Source of the DNA: Plasmopara viticola
Lineage: Eukaryota; Oomycota; Peronosporomycetes; Peronosporales; Peronosporaceae
Reading direction: 5' to 3'
NCBI GenBank assembly: GCA_001695595.3
Contig: MBPM02000031.1
Location: 620,001-684,000 of the forward strand
Length of the DNA: 64,000 nt
In this document: positions 59,260 to 64,000 of the stretch, in pieces
How positions within the stretch are numbered: position 1 is the first letter of the stretch
Layout: the number at the start of each line of letters is the position of its first letter
Program-made: the position numbers and the translations under genes
Notes under the pieces: model-generated
The model's database searches: none
What the model saw: only the letters and a program-made list of their open reading frames with translations
What the model was told of the DNA's origin: nothing

Positions 59260-59820
59260 GCTGGTCGACTATGTCAAGTCGTACAAACAATGAGCGCTTC
59301 TCAGTGAGTTACGTACCACTTCACATGCATGATCAGGGTCGCGTTTTTTATGCTTAACTTTACAGCCAGCAATAGCTTGTATAATATGTAGCAAGCAATG
59401 CTCAAGGCGAGTAGGATACGTATTACTACACGTGCATCGGACGAACATTGCCCTTGGTTCCTTTAAGAAAATGACAACCGCACCGTACGAGCATCGCTCA
59501 GTAAACGTACAGTAACAGAGCCTACCTTGTCTCAAAGCCAATAATATCACTCATGACGTGCTGTGTCTTACGAGCACCGCTCAGTGGCCCAAATGCCACT
59601 TGGCACGCAAAGATAGCGCCCTTTGCAATGTGCTCTATAATTAAGCCAAGTATACCACCCATGGAATTTCGCAAGTGATTTGTCTTTCGAGCACCGCTTA
59701 GCTAGTTTTGCGCTACTCCGCACACGGTGCGAGGGTCTTACCCATACGCCGTGCTTTACTGCCTACCATGCCGTCACTAGCTTGAAGCAAATGCTTCTTT
59801 GACGGGCATCGCTTAATGGT
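59260..59820 (-). repeat. Degenerate tandem repeat, possibly former coding repeats
   Basis: The motif cgagcaycgctcag occurs four times, at 59488, 59571, 59689 and 59803 (last copy cgggcatcgcttaa), spaced 83, 118 and 114 bp. On the minus strand three of the copies translate as LSGAR or LSDAR. One inter-motif stretch is open (LSGARKTNHLRNSMGGIL to the next LSGARKTQH). Stops and shifts break the rest. This may be a dead gene for a repeat protein, or a diverged satellite-like repeat. Confidence 0.45.
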
Positions 59821-61031
59821 ATACGTACCACCCCATGTTTAAGACCTTAGCCTCAGCATTCATTTTCAGATAGCATTAGTTTTGATCTCTGACTTTTGTT
59901 CCCTTTTCAAAAGTATTACGAGTCGAAAGTCGTCATCTGCCTTAATGATCAAAACATTATTCAAATAAATACGTACAACTGATACCTAGTATTGCATCCG
60001 CGCGTACTATTAGTTGCCATCAACTGGATAGTGCCTTTTTAATTTCTTCTTCAAACCTTCCTCCAGTCTTCTCAAGAGATGACGACTTACTTGAGTGCCC
60101 CACTGTGGGCAAGCCACGTAGCCCCTTCCGCTGCATTAGCAGCTTAAGCCACTGACCTTTACAACAATTTATTTAGGGTTGTCGTCTAGCCTTACCCTCT
60201 CTCTTCTGACAAAGTATTTTACCTCACCGGCAACAGATCCCAAATCAGGTTTTCGCCTTCGATAACCATTTCACAAGAGGAATTTTTCTCTTGGCTAATG
60301 AGTATGACAAAGAGCGCAGCACGAGCCTCCGAGCAATGAGATATTTTTGACAGCGTTTGACTGACCTAAGGCCTCTAAACGACTTTAGTGGACGAAGAAC
60401 CAGGCGAGTGTTCATAATCTTCGCTGTTGGAGAGGTTTCCTACGGGTGAACTTCTTGACACTTTTCACCCTCGGTGTAGCGCCTTAGTTTAGGCTTGGCC
60501 TTATTGGCACCTGTGGAAGTTAGAGCATTATTCGTTGGCGCTGATGTAGTCTACGTAAAAAGACTTGGCCGACCGATATCTCTCTTTGCTGCATTTTTTG
60601 TCATTATGATTAATCTAGCTCTTACATTGAAGTCAAGAGATGTATATTTCTAATTCAATTGTCACATACGTCTAAGTGGTGCAGAATGTAACGATCCCTT
60701 TCATAAAGCCGAGCAGTCGTTATAAAAGCTGGCTTCCACTCTGATGATCCTTTTTGAAAGTCGGCTCGACAGACCCCTTCGGGATATCAAACAGATTCGC
60801 AAACTGAGGCATTTCGAAAGATATGCAGGATGAAAATAGGGTAATTTTTTTTTGTTAATCAGCTTTTGAAATGCAATGGTCGATTCTCTCAAGACTTCTT
60901 TCTGCGCATCTCAAGCAAGGGGCTGTGTGACCCTGTCACATTATAAGTAAAATTATGCAGAACCGGTGATCAACCCTGTTGTAAATCAAATTTTATTTCG
61001 GTAGCATTCTGTGATTTCACAATTTTTTTTA
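59821..61031. other. Intergenic DNA, no firmly supported gene
   Basis: The minus strand at about 60060-60460 has protein-like segments (HCSEARAALFVILISQEKN, CEMVIEGENLIWDLLP, KTGGRFEEEIKKAL) in differing frames, so an old pseudogene is possible. Nothing could be identified. Confidence 0.35.
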
Positions 61032-61290
61032 TTAATATATTAAAATGAATGCATTTGCAAATAAAATACTGCCAAGGCGGTATATTGAGTAGGTAGCTTT
61101 TAATGAAAATTCTACCTGCGTAAACTGATAAGTCATTTTGCTCAATCGGTCAACAAATGCCACTGTATCATCGTTTCCTGCCGGTTTCTTCGGCAGAGTT
61201 AGAACAACGTTATGCTTTTTAATTGGCAGATGTACTATTGCACCGGTAAGCTTGCCAATAGCGCGACAGTCTTCGCACGTGCGCACAAAT
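61032..61290 (-). pseudogene. Ty3/gypsy integrase relic
   Basis: The minus strand reads VRTCEDCRAIGKLTGAIVHL, PIKKHNVVLTLPKKPAGND and TVAFVDRLSKMTYQF. This follows the gypsy integrase pattern: CxxCq...k...g.l.pLpip...w......lP.......vVVDRltKm.hf. The zinc-finger cysteines (CEDC) and the DRLSKM core are clear. The frame is open for 84 codons from near the fragment's start, but the flanks are unrecognisable. Confidence 0.65.
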
Positions 61291-62148
61291 GCGCCCCAAT
61301 TTTACAGATTGAGCCACCTTCAGTGGGTCACACAAGTCTCTAGACCGTGATGATTGTCAAGCAGTGTATTGTGAGCCTCATCGAGGATATGATACTTTGA
61401 ATCATCACCATGAGGATCCGCTTCAAGTTGTGGTTTAATTTGATTAGTGCTGTCCTGACTTCCATTGGAACCGATTGAGCCTACCGCGCTGATACTACAT
61501 TTACAAATCTTTAAACTTAATGCTTTTTAGCGCCTTAAGCAAAGCTCCGCATATGTTACCTCGGGCATATGTGCCATGAATAAAATCTGGCACAGACGAG
61601 GTCACAATTGTGACGTGAGCTAGCTCATAATCTGGGTGACGGGTCAAGGCATACTACTTTCCTGCCTTATACTGCTTTAAGTAGCAAATAAGAAGAGCCA
61701 CCTCATACTTGTCTGCAATATTTGAGGCGACTGTGACTCAGCGTGTAGTGACGCATGATCTGTATAGATTACGAATGGCTCAGAATCTAATCAAAATTGA
61801 CGAAAGCATGTTCCCTCGCAAGCCGCTCTTCAACATGAATAGGATATCGCACTTCAGCGGCTTTGATCTATCTATGTACCGAATGCGTTCACTCGAATTT
61901 AGCTCCTAGCATCTACTTGATGTCAATGACAGAATTTAACGCGTCACAGACGACACTTGACGGGCTCTTTAGATCAGATCGGTGTCTGGAATCGCCCGAA
62001 AACTTGTCATCCTTCAGCCCAGTATTTCAAAGTCAAGCTCATATACGACTTGATGCCGGTTCACGGCACCTTATAATTTCTTGCTGTGCTCGGCATTCTC
62101 TCAAACGAGATCACACAACCTAATCAATATTCGTCTCTACTACAGTAG
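61291..62148. other. Intergenic DNA, no supported gene
   Basis: Short frames at 61709-61909 and 61863-62123 show no recognised motif. The first part may be upstream remains of the minus-strand gypsy element. Confidence 0.4.
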
Positions 62149-62475
62149 TGCTTGGAAAAGGTTAAGGTGACGCCCTCCTTCGAAGCGCGGGGCAAAATGC
62201 TCGCGCGCTTCGGGCAGGTGCTCTCGGGCATCTGCAGGTCTCTAACGAGTCTCACCCTCGACGCGACGGTCTCCAACACCGGGCGCCACCTGGGCTCTTA
62301 CCAAGTCAGAGCTAATCAAAATAATGGAAGACCCTCACGACCTCGGTGCTGGCTGCATTGCCCGCCGAACGAGACTCGACGTATGCGGACACCACTCTAT
62401 GCCGTGGACTAGCCAGACTGAGCCTAGCACGTGCATAACTTGGCAACGCGATAACGTAATACATTACATTACATT
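62149..62475 (+). mobile_element. Short ~327 bp retroelement, copy 4
   Basis: This copy lies in opposite orientation to the other three. It starts cttggaaaaggttaagg, has the same G+C-rich body and ends in acattacattacattac. It is flanked by a 10 bp direct repeat ACTACAGTAG (62139-62148 and 62476-62485). An 86-codon open frame inside (62152-62412) is partly shared with the other copies, but its changes between copies do not look like protein conservation, so I do not call it a gene. Confidence 0.85.
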
Positions 62476-62485
62476 ACTACAGTAG

Positions 62486-62852
62486 GGACAAGGGCAAAAA
62501 AGGGCAAATTGTGAAAAGTTGCTTAATTGTATGTTGTAAGGTGGCATATACTAATCACTCATGAGATCAAATTAAGTTCATCAGGAGCAATGTCGTTTTT
62601 AACTCACAAGCGAGGCTCCGACGCAATGGCAAACGCGTAACATTAGGCATGCCAGGCGGGTTTTTTACAACAAAAAAACGGCGTCTGCTGTACAAAAATT
62701 GTTCTCTTATTTGTCGTCAAATCAAAGTTCAAAGTTTAGCGATGTAGTGACTGTCATAATTACTACAATATCTCTACTTACTGACTATTCACCATGCATG
62801 CTTTCAGGCAATGTCGAAAGAAGGCTTTTCTATTTTGTTTATTGGAGACAAT
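62486..62852. other. Spacer before the PPR-like gene
   Basis: A+T-rich and unremarkable. It should contain the 3' untranslated region and poly(A) site of the minus-strand gene. Confidence 0.4.
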
Positions 62853-64000
62853 CTACTCTTCGCAGTACGACTGTTTAACCTTGCGTTTGGTCGGCGTATC
62901 ATTCGGATTCGCGGCAAGTTCGCTTACGGCCTCCTGACCCAGCAGCTCGATCATTCGGTTGCGAAGCACAAGCGCCTGTTTCCATAGGCCGTCTCTTTCG
63001 CACATCTTCAAGGCTACCGTGTACATTGTTTTTACCTTCCGAAGCGCGTAAACATCACCGCGCGCATGCCGAGCATATACCGCTTCCAAGATTCCATTGC
63101 CATCGTCGGACGGAGTTACCTCCTTAAAATTGCCTTTTTCAAAGAGAGAGATGATTTCCAACACTTTTTGGGAGAGTTTCATCTCCTGAGCTAGGTGTAC
63201 CAGCTCGTACGAATCCGATAGCTTGACAATGAACTTTTGCTCTTCTATCAGCGCTATCATGCCGTCGATGATATCACAGTTTCGGGCTCTAAAAGCACCA
63301 CGCAGCACGGATGCTATAGCTCCGTACGTGTATCCACCGCACTTTTCAGGCATTTGAATCGTGAGCTGCTCGGCTTCTTCAATGTTTCCATCCTTTACAA
63401 GCTTTGAGATTAAAACAGTCACCCAACTACGTGGGACGCCGCGATTTTCGTTGCCGCTCAGAGAGACAAGAGCTTCCTCATAAAGGTCCTTTAAATCCGT
63501 AATGTTGCCCTCTTGTGCCATAAATCTCAGCAGCGTTTCATAGCAAAAAGGTGGCAAGACATAGGTATCGTCTACATTGGTCTTAGCTTCAGCAAAAGCC
63601 TCCAGTAATTCCAGACGTTGCTGTTTGTTTGCTTCAACATAAGCAGGACACAGGAAGCCCACAACAGTTTTGTTTATCTTTAAATCACGGCGTTTGAGGT
63701 CTTTAAGTACCACCTGGACACTGCTGATGTCGTACATCGCCCTTTGGTTCTTGCCGCCGCTAATAGAGTTCTGCAAGTGCTTGTGCATGAAGCGAAGAAT
63801 CGTGACGTAGTTCGCTTCCGTTGCCTCCAGGCCACAACTTTCAATTTTATTTAAAGTCTCCAAAGCGTCCGTCACTCTGCCGTTCTCTGCCAGCGTTCGC
63901 AAAACCGAATTGATTACCTTACCGATGTTGAAATGTAAAAAGAATGGTTTTGCCTGATCACGATCAATCCCCTTCTTAATTTTGTAAGACGCTAGCACCT
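62853..64000 (-). CDS. PPR-like protein, 3' part only
   Basis: The frame is open from the right edge of the window to a stop at 62853, giving the last ~382 residues; the true start lies outside. It reads as helical repeats of about 35 residues of pentatricopeptide type: INSVLRTLAENGRVTDALET, CYETLLRFMAQEGNITDLKD, and SWVTVLISKLVKDGNIEEAE with QLTIQMPEKCGGYTYGAIAS following. Such proteins usually bind organelle RNA, commonly in mitochondria in organisms lacking plastids. The C-terminus is basic (TPTKRKVKQSYCEE) without a DYW or SMR domain. No intron or lesion is seen. The first in-frame codon at 63998 is GTG and should not be taken as a start. The PPR call is by pattern; a related TPR-like repeat protein is possible. 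Confidence 0.75.
   Translation of the reverse strand, partial: VLASYKIKKGIDRDQAKPFFLHFNIGKVINSVLRTLAENGRVTDALETLNKIESCGLEATEANYVTILRFMHKHLQNSISGGKNQRAMYDISSVQVVLKDLKRRDLKINKTVVGFLCPAYVEANKQQRLELLEAFAEAKTNVDDTYVLPPFCYETLLRFMAQEGNITDLKDLYEEALVSLSGNENRGVPRSWVTVLISKLVKDGNIEEAEQLTIQMPEKCGGYTYGAIASVLRGAFRARNCDIIDGMIALIEEQKFIVKLSDSYELVHLAQEMKLSQKVLEIISLFEKGNFKEVTPSDDGNGILEAVYARHARGDVYALRKVKTMYTVALKMCERDGLWKQALVLRNRMIELLGQEAVSELAANPNDTPTKRKVKQSYCEE

Noticed and set aside
60060..60460. Protein-like minus-strand segments (IEGENLIWDLLP and others)
   Set aside because: Spread over different frames with stops and no recognised family; not enough to call a pseudogene.
62152..62412. 86-codon ORF inside the short retroelement
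   Set aside because: It follows from the low stop content of the G+C-rich element body; similar frames in other copies differ in length and frame and show no sign of selection.
1..64000. Search for RXLR or Crinkler effectors, CRISPR arrays, bacterial-type operons
   Set aside because: No ORF combines a signal peptide with RXLR/EER or LFLAK motifs; no regularly spaced short repeats; gene structure with introns is eukaryotic.

Overview
The window looks like nuclear DNA of an oomycete, most likely a downy mildew or Phytophthora-type species. The main reasons are short spliceosomal introns (63 to 104 nt) in otherwise compact genes, the mix of Ty1/copia and Ty3/gypsy elements with an abundant short ~320 bp retroelement, and A+T-rich repeat-filled DNA around small islands of conserved housekeeping genes. 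The genus is an inference; no rRNA or organelle marker is present.

Layout. 0-1.6 kb: a decayed terminal-inverted-repeat element with a broken ORF. 1.6-18 kb: A+T-rich DNA with no gene I can support, only two local tandem duplications. 18.1-18.5 kb: a K/A/P-rich coding relic. 18.77-22.13 kb: a compact gene island with a VAMP7/VAMP72-type R-SNARE (+), proteasome subunit alpha type 4 (-), and a CinA-like/nucleotidylyltransferase fusion (-). 22.9-27.6 kb: fragments of Ty3/gypsy pol. 29.3 kb: first copy of the short retroelement. 30.16-33.14 kb: a long inverted repeat with ~888 bp arms around a gypsy relic. 35.25-39.62 kb: a full-length but inactivated Ty1/copia element with intact LTRs, primer site, purine tract and 5 bp target duplication. 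40.36-42.08 kb: a class I cyclic-nucleotide phosphodiesterase (-) with one internal frameshift. 43.9-55.6 kb: two more short retroelement copies, a possible histone H3-like relic, gypsy protease and gag relics, hairpins and a 100 bp tandem duplication. 55.80-57.52 kb: a plant-type vacuolar sorting receptor (-). 59.3-61.3 kb: a degenerate tandem repeat and a gypsy integrase relic. 62.15 kb: a fourth short retroelement copy, in opposite orientation. 62.85-64.0 kb: the 3' part of a PPR-like gene (-) running off the window.

The conserved genes do not form one pathway, although the R-SNARE and the vacuolar sorting receptor both act in endosome/vacuole traffic. No RXLR or Crinkler effector, CRISPR array, rRNA or tRNA gene could be supported. 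The most unusual items are the short retroelement family with ~10 bp target duplications and ATTAC tails, the long inverted repeat, and the copia element whose primer site matches the anticodon arm of initiator tRNA-Met.
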